Assembly: GCA_964525815.1 (NCBI GenBank)
Contig: CAZGJQ010000108.1
Coordinates: forward strand, 1-5,888
Length of the DNA: 5,888 nucleotides
Source of the DNA: UBA1049 sp964525815
GTDB taxonomy: Bacteria; Bacillota; Clostridia; Oscillospirales; CAG-382
Reading direction: 5' to 3'
This document shows positions 1 to 4,632 of the stretch, piece by piece. Each line of letters starts with the position of its first letter. The stretch's first letter is position 1. The notes under the pieces were generated by a model that had not been told where the DNA came from, searched no databases, and saw only the letters and a list, made by a program, of their open reading frames with translations. The position numbers and the translations under genes are program-made.

Positions 1-102
1 AGGTGTATTGAACAGTTCTTCCGTTCTGGCTGGTTTGGAGTTCTGACGAGCATCAATCCGGAAATGCTTATCAACAAGCTAAAAGCGGAGGTGACGGCAT
101 GA
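1..102 (+). CDS. C-terminal end of an unrecognised phage protein (partial)
   Basis: An open frame runs from the first base to a TGA at 100-102, giving the last 33 residues of a protein whose start lies upstream of the window. The visible part is rich in aromatic and hydrophobic residues (EQFFRSGWFGVLTSINPEML), then a short charged helix-like tail ending KLKAEVTA. I recall similar short tails in small proteins encoded just before DUF1492-type regulators in Clostridia phages, but I cannot name a function. The stop overlaps the next start as ATGA (99-102), and the next gene's GGAGGTG ribosome site (87-93) lies inside this coding region, so the two genes are very probably translationally coupled. 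The coupling and the continuity of the frame to the window edge are the main evidence that it is real. Confidence 0.6.
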   Translation, partial: RCIEQFFRSGWFGVLTSINPEMLINKLKAEVTA

Positions 103-515
103 CTGTTAAAGCATATCTCGGCCAGGCATACAGGCTCGACCAGCGTATTAATTCAAAGCTTGAGCAGATCGCTTCGCTAAATGAACTGGCTACGAAATGC
201 ACATATACCCTTACAGGTATGCCGCGCAATCCGAATCGCAGCACATCAACGATGGCTGACGCTGTGGCAAAGATTACCGACTTGCAAGCGGAAATCAACC
301 GTGACATAAATCGGCTTGTTGATCTTAAACGCGAAATTGTCAGGCTCATAAAAACTGTGAATAACACGGAGCATCAGACGCTTTTGGAACTGCGTTATCT
401 CTGCTTTAAAACTTGGGAGCAGATAGCCGTTGAGATGGGCTACAATGTGCGCCACGTATACCGACTTCACGATGAAGCAACAGAAAATATAGCTGCTTTG
501 CAAACACAGCAGTGA
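99..515 (+). CDS. DUF1492-type phage regulator with sigma-70 region 4-like HTH
   Basis: A 138-residue protein resembling the DUF1492 family, small phage proteins related to the DNA-binding region 4 of sigma-70 factors and comparable in position to ArpU/RinA-type late regulators. Residues about 1-50 are helical with one loop (TGMPRNPNRSTS). Residues 55-88 form a charged, heptad-like helix (DLQAEINRDINRLVDLKREI) that could be a coiled coil. Residues 94-128 make the helix-turn-helix: LLELRYLCFKTWEQIAVEMG followed by the recognition helix NVRHVYRLHDEA. The start at 99 is set by GGAGGTG at 87-93, five bases upstream, and by the ATGA overlap with the preceding gene. In related phages this gene sits just before the packaging genes, so activation of late transcription is a reasonable inference, not shown here. 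Its last 43 nt are duplicated at 2203-2245. The family call is fairly safe; the exact role is not. Confidence 0.85.
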   Translation: MTVKAYLGQAYRLDQRINSKLEQIASLNELATKCTYTLTGMPRNPNRSTSTMADAVAKITDLQAEINRDINRLVDLKREIVRLIKTVNNTEHQTLLELRYLCFKTWEQIAVEMGYNVRHVYRLHDEATENIAALQTQQ

Positions 516-525
516 ATATCACTGT

Positions 526-557
526 TTGTCAGGTAGTCCTTTGCGCTATGTTATAAT
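526..557 (+). promoter_or_regulatory. Putative late promoter behind the regulator gene
   Basis: TTGTCA (526-531) resembles a -35 box and TATAAT (552-557) is a perfect -10 box. TG at 549-550 with one base before TATAAT gives an extended -10 motif, which can compensate for the long 20-nt spacer. A perfect palindrome, CAGTGAATATCACTG (510-524), spans the regulator's stop codon just upstream and could be an activator or operator site. The arrangement TTGTCA, 20 nt, TATACT is kept in the second copy (2256-2287). Position right after a sigma-like late regulator fits a late promoter, but the spacing is not ideal and the assignment is an inference. Confidence 0.35.
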
Positions 558-577
558 TAGAAAAATAAAAGTTGAGA

Positions 578-609
578 GCCGCCAAGGGATAAAACCTTAG
601 GTGGCTTTT
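578..609 (+). terminator. Rho-independent terminator hairpin
   Basis: GCCGCCAAGG (578-587) pairs with CCTTAGGTGGC (595-605), giving ten pairs including one G-U and one bulged A599. The loop is seven bases, and TTTTGTT follows. It lies about 20 nt behind the putative -10 box at 552-557, so a transcript starting there would end after roughly 45 nt unless antiterminated. It also separates the regulator operon from the AbiE module. An equivalent hairpin with different stem sequence lies at 2310-2335. Confidence 0.75.
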
Positions 610-677
610 GTTATACTTGAGAAAATGAATCGATATTTGCAAAGCCCTGAGGATTTAAAATAAAAATGCATAAATGC

Positions 678-706
678 TTGATTTTCACCACATAATATAG
701 TATAAT
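678..706 (+). promoter_or_regulatory. Promoter of the abiE operon
   Basis: TTGATT (678-683) and a perfect TATAAT (701-706) are separated by 17 nt, the optimal spacing for a housekeeping sigma-A promoter. The expected start of transcription is near 712-714, only about 12 nt before the abiEi ATG, so the ribosome site GAGGTG (715-720) would sit almost at the 5' end of the mRNA. This gives the toxin-antitoxin pair expression independent of the phage late genes. Confidence 0.8.
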
Positions 707-725
707 GCGAATATGAGGTGAAAAT
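681..725 (+). promoter_or_regulatory. Putative AbiEi operator: 14-bp inverted repeat around the -10 box
   Basis: The left arm ATTTTCACCACATA (681-694) and right arm TATGAGGTGAAAAT (712-725) are reverse complements at 13 of 14 positions; only the tenth base of the left arm (A690 against A716) fails to pair. The arms are 17 nt apart and centred 31 bp apart, about three helical turns, with the -10 box between them. The left arm overlaps the end of the -35 box, and the right arm covers the predicted transcription start and ribosome site. AbiEi antitoxins are known to repress their own operons by cooperative binding to a pair of inverted repeats at the promoter, so this is the expected operator. 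Binding itself is inferred. Confidence 0.75.
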
Positions 726-1307
726 ATGATAAAAACAACTGCAATTTTATTAGAAGAGTTAAAGCAATATGCGAGCCCGGCAAGCAAGTTATCCCGCATG
801 GTTAAAAATGGTGAATGTATTCAGATCGTAAAAGGTTTATATGAAACTGACCCTTCGACTCCCGGATATTTGCTTGCGGGGAGCATTTATGGTCCCTCCT
901 ATTTATCTTTTGAATTTGCGCTTTCGTATCATGGCTTGATTCCTGAGGCGGTTTATACTTTTACTTCTGCTACCTTTGATAAGAAAAAAAAGAAAAAGCA
1001 TGAGACCCCGTTCGGCACCTTCACTTACAGGGATGTGCCATCTGAGATTTATTCACTCGGTGTTATAATAGTTCGTGAGGGTGATTACTCTTTTCAGATT
1101 GCAACACCGGAAAAAGCATTGTGCGATACTCTTTACACAAAGAGTCCGGTTGTAAATCAACAGGAACTGCGAAGCCTTCTATTCGAAGATATGCGAATTG
1201 ACGAAATGGAATTTAGCAAATTGAAGATAGATGATATTTTATTACTAGCAGAAAAATACCATAGCACTAATGTTCAAAAATTAAGCAGACTGATACGGAG
1301 GAGTTGA
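726..1307 (+). CDS. abiEi: Type IV antitoxin and autorepressor AbiEi
   Basis: A 193-residue protein of the AbiEi/COG5340 family, the antitoxin of the type IV AbiE toxin-antitoxin system. Residues 1-42 form the short N-terminal winged helix (AILLEELKQY..SKLSRMVKNGECIQIVKGLYETD), which binds operator DNA. The C-terminal antitoxin domain follows, with the family-typical stretch SYLSFEFALSYHGLIPEAVY (58-77), TSATFDKK, a GTFTYRDVP strand (97-105) and ATPEKALCDTLY (126-137). In type IV systems the antitoxin counteracts the toxin without stable complex formation, and also represses the operon. The start is fixed by GAGGTG at 715-720, five bases before ATG. The abiEii start lies one base after the stop (1305-1307). 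Codons 86-91 encode six lysines from an A-rich run containing an in-frame A_AAA_AAG heptamer (986-992). Length is close to other AbiEi proteins, and it appears intact. Confidence 0.9.
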   Translation: MIKTTAILLEELKQYASPASKLSRMVKNGECIQIVKGLYETDPSTPGYLLAGSIYGPSYLSFEFALSYHGLIPEAVYTFTSATFDKKKKKKHETPFGTFTYRDVPSEIYSLGVIIVREGDYSFQIATPEKALCDTLYTKSPVVNQQELRSLLFEDMRIDEMEFSKLKIDDILLLAEKYHSTNVQKLSRLIRRS

Positions 1308-1308
1308 G

Positions 1309-2172
1309 ATGAATACTATAATCGAGCAAATGCTAAAATCATATAATACGCAAACCCTGTATGATAAAAAGAACGCCATGAAGGAAGTTATGCAGGAAAT
1401 TGTTCTGTGTGGTCTAAGCCGAGCGGGATTTTTTAAAAAAGCTGCTTTTTATGGTGGTACTGCACTTCGGGTGTTTTATGGGCTTGACCGTTTTTCTGAA
1501 GATCTTGATTTTTCGCTTATTAAAGCTGACGAATATTTTGATTTGAAGGAGTTTTTCCCGACTCTCGAAAAAGAAGTAAAAGCATATGGTCTGAACATGA
1601 AAATAACCGAGAAGGCGAAAACGAAAGAAACCAATATCCAATCAGCGTTTCTAAAGGGAAACACCAAAGAACATCTGCTTATGTTTTATGCGGATAATGC
1701 TATTTCAGACGTAGCAGTGAATGAAGCAGTAAAAATAAAGTTTGAGGTGGATATAAATCCACCAAGTTATGCAACGTTTGAACATAAATATCGGTTGTTG
1801 CCTGTTCCGTATGAAATAAAGCTTTACGATGTCCCGTCGCTATTTGCCGGTAAGATTCATGCGGTAATCTGCAGAGCCTGGCAGAGTCGCGTCAAGGGAA
1901 GAGACCTTTATGATTATGTTTTTTATCTTGCACGTAAATCTGAGGTTAATCAAAAGCATCTGCGTGAAAGACTATTACAGTCCGGCTATATTACTAACGA
2001 ATCAGTGTGCTCGTTGGATGAAATAAAGCAAATGCTTTTCAAAAGATTTGATTCCATAGACTTTGAACAAGCGAAAAATGATGTTGAACCATTTATTCAT
2101 GATACATCTGTGTTGAATGTGTGGAGTGATGATTTTTTTAAGCAAATAACTAATGATTTAACCATGAAATAG
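1309..2172 (+). CDS. abiEii: Type IV toxin AbiEii, nucleotidyltransferase
   Basis: A 287-residue DNA polymerase beta-type nucleotidyltransferase of the AbiEii/AbiGii family, the toxin partner of AbiEi. All key motifs are present: motif I FYGGTALR (47-54) with SEDLDF (63-68, catalytic D65 and D67); a later acidic strand KFEVDIN (144-150); GKIHAVICR (181-189), matching the conserved Lys motif; and KGRDLYDYVFYLA (196-208), matching the final Asp motif. Such toxins transfer nucleotides to an RNA target and stop growth; related enzymes modify tRNA acceptor ends. The actual substrate here is unknown. The gene begins one base after abiEi stops, with GGAGG at 1297-1301, so the two are cotranscribed. 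No terminator follows directly; the hairpin at 2310-2335 would end the transcript. The region is A+T-rich (hand count 21 of 60 G+C at 1741-1800, against 36 of 60 at 4201-4260 in metK), consistent with separate origin. It appears intact and probably active. Confidence 0.92.
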   Translation: MNTIIEQMLKSYNTQTLYDKKNAMKEVMQEIVLCGLSRAGFFKKAAFYGGTALRVFYGLDRFSEDLDFSLIKADEYFDLKEFFPTLEKEVKAYGLNMKITEKAKTKETNIQSAFLKGNTKEHLLMFYADNAISDVAVNEAVKIKFEVDINPPSYATFEHKYRLLPVPYEIKLYDVPSLFAGKIHAVICRAWQSRVKGRDLYDYVFYLARKSEVNQKHLRERLLQSGYITNESVCSLDEIKQMLFKRFDSIDFEQAKNDVEPFIHDTSVLNVWSDDFFKQITNDLTMK

Positions 2173-2255
2173 TAAGACTCATCGTGTGACATGTGTGCCG
2201 TCTGAAGCAACAGAAAATATAGCTGCTTTGCAAACTCAGCAGTAAATGTCACTGT

Positions 2256-2287
2256 TTGTCAGATAGCCCTTTGTGATAGTGTATACT
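2256..2287 (+). promoter_or_regulatory. Second copy of the putative late promoter, ahead of the HNH gene
   Basis: TTGTCA (2256-2261) and TATACT (2282-2287) stand 20 nt apart, as in the left copy at 526-557. The extended -10 TG one base upstream is lost here. The palindrome over the regulator's stop in the left copy is kept at five of six arm positions (2240-2254). This copy stands directly before the packaging genes, so it would be the functional late promoter if the arrangement is what it seems. Spacing is poor for an unaided sigma-A promoter, and an activator would be expected. Confidence 0.3.
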
Positions 2288-2309
2288 TAGGAAACCAGAA
2301 TAAAGCAGA

Positions 2310-2342
2310 GCCTCGAGGGAAAAGTCCCCCGGGGCTTTTGTT
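2310..2342 (+). terminator. Rho-independent terminator hairpin before the HNH gene
   Basis: GCCTCGAGGG (2310-2319) pairs with CCCCCGGGGC (2326-2335) at nine of ten positions (one T-G wobble included, one A-C mismatch), with a six-base loop and TTTTGTT following. It should end the abiE transcript. It also lies between the putative second late promoter and the HNH gene, so late expression would need read-through or antitermination. It corresponds to the hairpin at 578-605. Confidence 0.75.
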
Positions 2343-2355
2343 ATGACTAGAAAGC

Positions 2356-2361
2356 GAGGTG
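2356..2361 (+). promoter_or_regulatory. Ribosome binding site that sets the HNH start
   Basis: GAGGTG lies five bases before ATG 2367. The in-frame ATG at 2343 follows directly on the terminator T-tail and has no Shine-Dalgarno sequence, so 2367 is preferred. Confidence 0.75.
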
Positions 2362-2366
2362 AACCA

Positions 2367-2726
2367 ATGCCCTACAAACCAAAATGTCCCTGTGCTTACC
2401 CCGGCTGCGGTCGGCTCGCTGAAAGCGAGCAATACTGTGCCGAGCATCAAAAGGCAATGGACAAACATTACAACCAGTATCAACGTGACCCCGCTTCCAA
2501 CAAGCGATACGGTCGTGCCTGGAAGCGTATCCGCGACCGCTACATCAAAGCGCACCCGCTATGTGAGGAGTGTAAAAAAGCTAATCGTTTAACGCCTGCC
2601 GAAGAGGTACATCACATCCTCCCGCTAAGTCAAGGAGGCACAAATGAAGTGAGCAACCTCATGTCTCTTTGTAAATCCTGTCACTCACGCATAACCGCTG
2701 AGAGCGGAGACCGGTGGGGAAAATGA
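2367..2726 (+). CDS. HNH endonuclease of the phage packaging module
   Basis: A 119-residue HNH nuclease, counting from the ATG with a proper ribosome site (the upstream ATG at 2343 would add eight residues). The N-terminus (MPYKPKCPCAYPGCGRL..YCAEH) is a small Cys/His cluster likely to bind zinc. A basic helix with RYGRAWKRIRDRYIKAHP follows. The HNH fold proper comprises CEEC, EEVHHILPLSQGG with the catalytic His pair, the central Asn in the TNEVSNLMSL stretch, and CKSCHSRIT supplying the second Cys pair and final His. HNH proteins encoded next to the terminase genes are known parts of the packaging machine in many cos phages, where they help terminase cut at cos. The neighbouring gap and small terminase fit that role. 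A stop-overlapping hairpin follows (2724-2757). The domain call is secure; the cos role is inferred from context. Confidence 0.92.
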   Translation: MPYKPKCPCAYPGCGRLAESEQYCAEHQKAMDKHYNQYQRDPASNKRYGRAWKRIRDRYIKAHPLCEECKKANRLTPAEEVHHILPLSQGGTNEVSNLMSLCKSCHSRITAESGDRWGK

Positions 2727-2757
2727 GGCATCGTATACATTTTAGTACGATGCCTCA
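2724..2757 (+). repeat. Perfect 12-bp inverted repeat over the HNH stop codon
   Basis: TGAGGCATCGTA (2724-2735) and TACGATGCCTCA (2746-2757) are exact reverse complements around a ten-base loop. The first three bases are the HNH stop codon. On the + strand the tail (AATCTTTATAG) is a poor U-tract, so it is at best a weak terminator. On the - strand the hairpin would be followed by TTTTCCCC. It may instead protect or process mRNA, or be a protein-binding site at the edge of the cos region. Confidence 0.8.
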
Positions 2758-2880
2758 AATCTTTATAGGCTCCCGGGTGGGGGGATTTCTACCTCTACAT
2801 CCTTTTAAGCGGACAGCGGCCTGGGGCTTTGTGTTGAAAAACGCAGTTTCAAACAGGGTAATAGCCCCTACCCATGAAAA
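2758..2880 (+). other. Non-coding G-rich gap, candidate cos / packaging site
   Basis: This gap between HNH and small terminase holds no credible gene. It carries GGGTGGGGGG (2775-2784) and, about 80 nt on, a near-complementary CCCCTACCC (2865-2873). Between these are a GC-rich block (GCGGACAGCGGCCTGGGGC, 2809-2827) and a small dyad TTGAAA/TTTCAA (2834-2839, 2847-2852). Similar G-rich gaps with this order of motifs occur at the same place in other Clostridia phages, as far as I recall. In cos phages with HNH proteins the cohesive-end site lies near the HNH and terminase genes. The nick positions cannot be read from the sequence. Confidence 0.4.
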
Positions 2881-2886
2881 GAGGTG
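2881..2886 (+). promoter_or_regulatory. Ribosome binding site for the TTG start of the small terminase
   Basis: GAGGTG lies six bases before TTG 2893. No ATG or GTG in the same frame is near enough to serve, so this site decides the unusual start. Confidence 0.75.
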
Positions 2887-2892
2887 TAATTA

Positions 2893-3465
2893 TTGGCAAG
2901 AGACGGCACTAACCGAGGCGGTGCCCGTATCGGCGCGGGTGCCAAAAAGAAACCGCTCGCCGACAAAATAGCCGAAGGCAATCCGGGAGGCAGGAAGCTG
3001 ACCGTTATGGAATTTGGAGGTTCTGAAGGAAATGCGGGATACGTCGCTGACCTTCAAGGTCAGGCAATGCCCGAACCGAACAAAATGCTCGAAGCCGTGC
3101 AAAAGGACGGAAAGACGCTTGTCGCGAGTGAAATTTATAAATCCACATGGCAGTGGCTGAACGAACGCGGATGCGCTGCTCTCGTTTCCCCGCAGCTTTT
3201 GGAGCGTTATGCAATGAGCGTGGCACGCTGGATTCAGTGTGAAGAAGCGGTCACCGAATACGGCTTTCTGGCAAAGCATCCAACAACGGGTAACGCAATA
3301 CAAAGCCCGTATGTGGCAATGGGTCAGAACTATATGAATCAGACAAACCGCCTATGGATGGAGATATTTCAGATAGTCAAGGAAAACTGTACCGGCGACT
3401 ACAAGGGAGCAAATCCTCAGGACGATGTAATGGAGCGGCTTTTATCCGCTCGGAAAGGAAAATAA
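2893..3465 (+). CDS. Phage terminase small subunit, P27 family
   Basis: A 190-residue protein starting at TTG. The N-terminus carries the P27-family hallmark GGARIGAGAKKKPLADKIAE followed by GNPGGRKL (29-36), a basic, glycine-rich DNA-binding segment. The central part (78-165) is helical: IYKSTWQWLNERGCAALVSP, LLERYAMSVARWIQCEEAVT, then GFLAKHPTTGNAIQSPYVAM and a helix with QTNRLWMEIFQIV. These match the usual P27 layout. The C-terminus ends DDVMERLLSARKGK. The small terminase recognises phage DNA at the packaging site and hands it to the large subunit, which cuts and pumps it into the prohead. It lies directly behind the candidate cos region and three bases before metK. The large subunit is not in the window; in this phage it is separated from its partner by at least metK and the methyltransferase. 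Confidence 0.9.
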   Translation: MARDGTNRGGARIGAGAKKKPLADKIAEGNPGGRKLTVMEFGGSEGNAGYVADLQGQAMPEPNKMLEAVQKDGKTLVASEIYKSTWQWLNERGCAALVSPQLLERYAMSVARWIQCEEAVTEYGFLAKHPTTGNAIQSPYVAMGQNYMNQTNRLWMEIFQIVKENCTGDYKGANPQDDVMERLLSARKGK

Positions 3466-3468
3466 AAT

Positions 3469-4632
3469 ATGAATACTTATAAAACAGCAGAAAGCGTATG
3501 CGCCGGGCATCCGGATAAGCTCTGCGATCTCATCGCCGATAACATTTTGGATGCTTGTATGCGTAAGGATAAGGCTTCCCGTGTTGCGTGCGAGGTTATG
3601 GCTACTAAAGGTAAAATAATCGTGGCGGGCGAAATCACCTGCAGCGAAAAAGTGGACATCCGGCTAATAGTGAGAAATGTACTTCGTGAGGTCGGATATA
3701 ATCCGTGGAAGTTTACAGTTTTCGTATTCGTCCATAACCAGAGCAAGGACATTGCAGATGGTGTTGATACTGCGCTTGAAGTAAGGAACGGTGCAAATGA
3801 CCCGTACGGTTCTGTCGGTGCCGGTGATCAAGGCACGGTATACGGTTATGCAACCAATGAAACCCGTGAAAATCTGCCCCTTTCTCTTGTTCTGCCTCAT
3901 CGTATAGTAAAGCGCATTGACGATTGCCGTAAAGGAAAACTCATCAAAGGCATTCTCCCCGACGGCAAAGCACAGGTTACAGTAGAATATGAGGACGGAA
4001 AACCAAAGCGTGTTAAAACCATTGTCGTTTCGGTACAGCACGATAAAAACAAAACACAGAAGGAACTCCGAACAAACATTTTTAACAATGTGCTTTGGCA
4101 GTGCTTTGAGGATTTTCCTTTTGATGATGATACGGAAATCCTCATCAACCCCTCAGGCAGGTTTATCGAGGGAGGTCCCGCTGCTGATACGGGCTTGACT
4201 GGCAGAAAAATCATGGTAGATACCTACGGCGGGCTTGCCTCCCACGGCGGAGGTGCTCTCTGCGGGAAAGACCCCACCAAGGTTGATCGAAGCGGCGCGT
4301 ATATGGCACGATACATTGCAAAGAACATCGTATGGAGCGGTCTTGCAGAAAAATGCGAGATCGCTCTTTCTTATGCCATCGGCAAGGCAAACCCCGTGGC
4401 GGTTGATGTGAATGCCTTCGGAACAAGCAAACTCACCGATGAGCAGCTTGCAAAAATTGTGCAAGAGGTGTTCAACCTTCGCCCGGCTGCGATCATCGAA
4501 AAACTTCGTCTGCGCAGTGTAATTTATTCTGATACTTCTGTTTACGGGCATTTCAATTCCTGCCTGTTCCCCTGGGAGGATGTAAATATGTACACAAACT
4601 TAAGAAAGGCGGCGGAGAAATATGCAGATTGA
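3469..4632 (+). CDS. metK: S-adenosylmethionine synthetase (methionine adenosyltransferase), phage-borne
   Basis: A 387-residue MetK, making S-adenosylmethionine from methionine and ATP in the cytoplasm. All signature regions are present: ESVCAGHPDKLCD (8-20) with catalytic H14, D16 and K17; GAGDQGTVYGYATNET (117-132) with D120; LPDGKAQVTVEY (163-174) with K167; GGPAADTGLTGRK (235-247), where an Ala replaces the usual Gly before Asp; and GGGALCGKDPTKVDRSGAY (260-278), the phosphate-binding loop with K267, K271 and D273. Length is near that of the bacterial enzyme, so it is probably active. The ribosome site is AAAGGAA (3454-3460). The last 11 nt overlap the methyltransferase gene, a strong sign that its SAM serves that enzyme. 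A housekeeping gene between packaging genes is unusual, but metK next to methylase genes is known from Clostridia prophages. G+C is higher than in the abiE genes. Confidence 0.95.
   Translation: MNTYKTAESVCAGHPDKLCDLIADNILDACMRKDKASRVACEVMATKGKIIVAGEITCSEKVDIRLIVRNVLREVGYNPWKFTVFVFVHNQSKDIADGVDTALEVRNGANDPYGSVGAGDQGTVYGYATNETRENLPLSLVLPHRIVKRIDDCRKGKLIKGILPDGKAQVTVEYEDGKPKRVKTIVVSVQHDKNKTQKELRTNIFNNVLWQCFEDFPFDDDTEILINPSGRFIEGGPAADTGLTGRKIMVDTYGGLASHGGGALCGKDPTKVDRSGAYMARYIAKNIVWSGLAEKCEIALSYAIGKANPVAVDVNAFGTSKLTDEQLAKIVQEVFNLRPAAIIEKLRLRSVIYSDTSVYGHFNSCLFPWEDVNMYTNLRKAAEKYAD

Larger units (their letters stand above)
473..614 (+). repeat. Left copy of 142-nt imperfect direct repeat flanking the AbiE module
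   Basis: This segment matches 2203-2344 at a constant end-to-end offset of 1730 nt. It holds the last 43 nt of the regulator gene, the following putative promoter region, and the terminator hairpin with its T-tail. By eye, 473-515 matches at 41 of 43 positions, 516-540 at 22 of 25 and 541-560 at 14 of 20. The middle (561-604) is poorly conserved and needs small gaps, and the ends meet again at cttttgttat (605-614). A weaker resemblance may continue some bases further. Confidence 0.9.
2203..2344 (+). repeat. Right copy of the direct repeat: relic 3' end of the regulator gene plus its downstream control region
   Basis: Second copy of 473-614. Its first 43 nt would encode the same last 13 residues as the regulator (EATENIAALQTQQ), ending in TAA instead of TGA. 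Within this part the only differences are a silent ACA to ACT change and the stop swap. Downstream it keeps TTGTCA (2256-2261), TATACT (2282-2287) and a terminator hairpin with different stem bases. No start codon or body of the regulator gene is present, so this is a remnant and not a gene. It forms the right border of the AbiE island. Confidence 0.88.

Noticed and set aside
611..799. Minus-strand frame of 62 codons over the abiE promoter
   Set aside because: It covers the promoter, operator and start of abiEi, has no recognisable domain and is best explained as chance in A+T-rich DNA.
2221..2243. CTGCT/AGCAG pairing after abiEii as a terminator
   Set aside because: Only five base pairs with a ten-base loop and no T-tract; it is part of the duplicated regulator coding sequence.
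473..2344. Insertion sequence or integrase attachment sites as the cause of the repeats
   Set aside because: There is no transposase, integrase or terminal inverted repeat inside the island. The repeats are long, diverged, and carry gene and promoter parts, unlike short target duplications or att cores.
2343..2366. Upstream in-frame ATG as the HNH start
   Set aside because: It follows straight on the terminator T-tail with no ribosome site, while ATG 2367 has GAGGTG at ideal distance. The family also usually begins near MPYKPK.
2714..2971. Open frame of 85 codons spanning the gap between HNH and the small terminase
   Set aside because: It overlaps both real genes, has no ribosome site at its ATG, and its translation is just the cos-like gap read through. 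I see no domain in it.
3664..4551. Several minus-strand frames opposite metK (up to 132 codons)
   Set aside because: These are antisense shadows of a well-conserved gene, with no domain content or ribosome sites.
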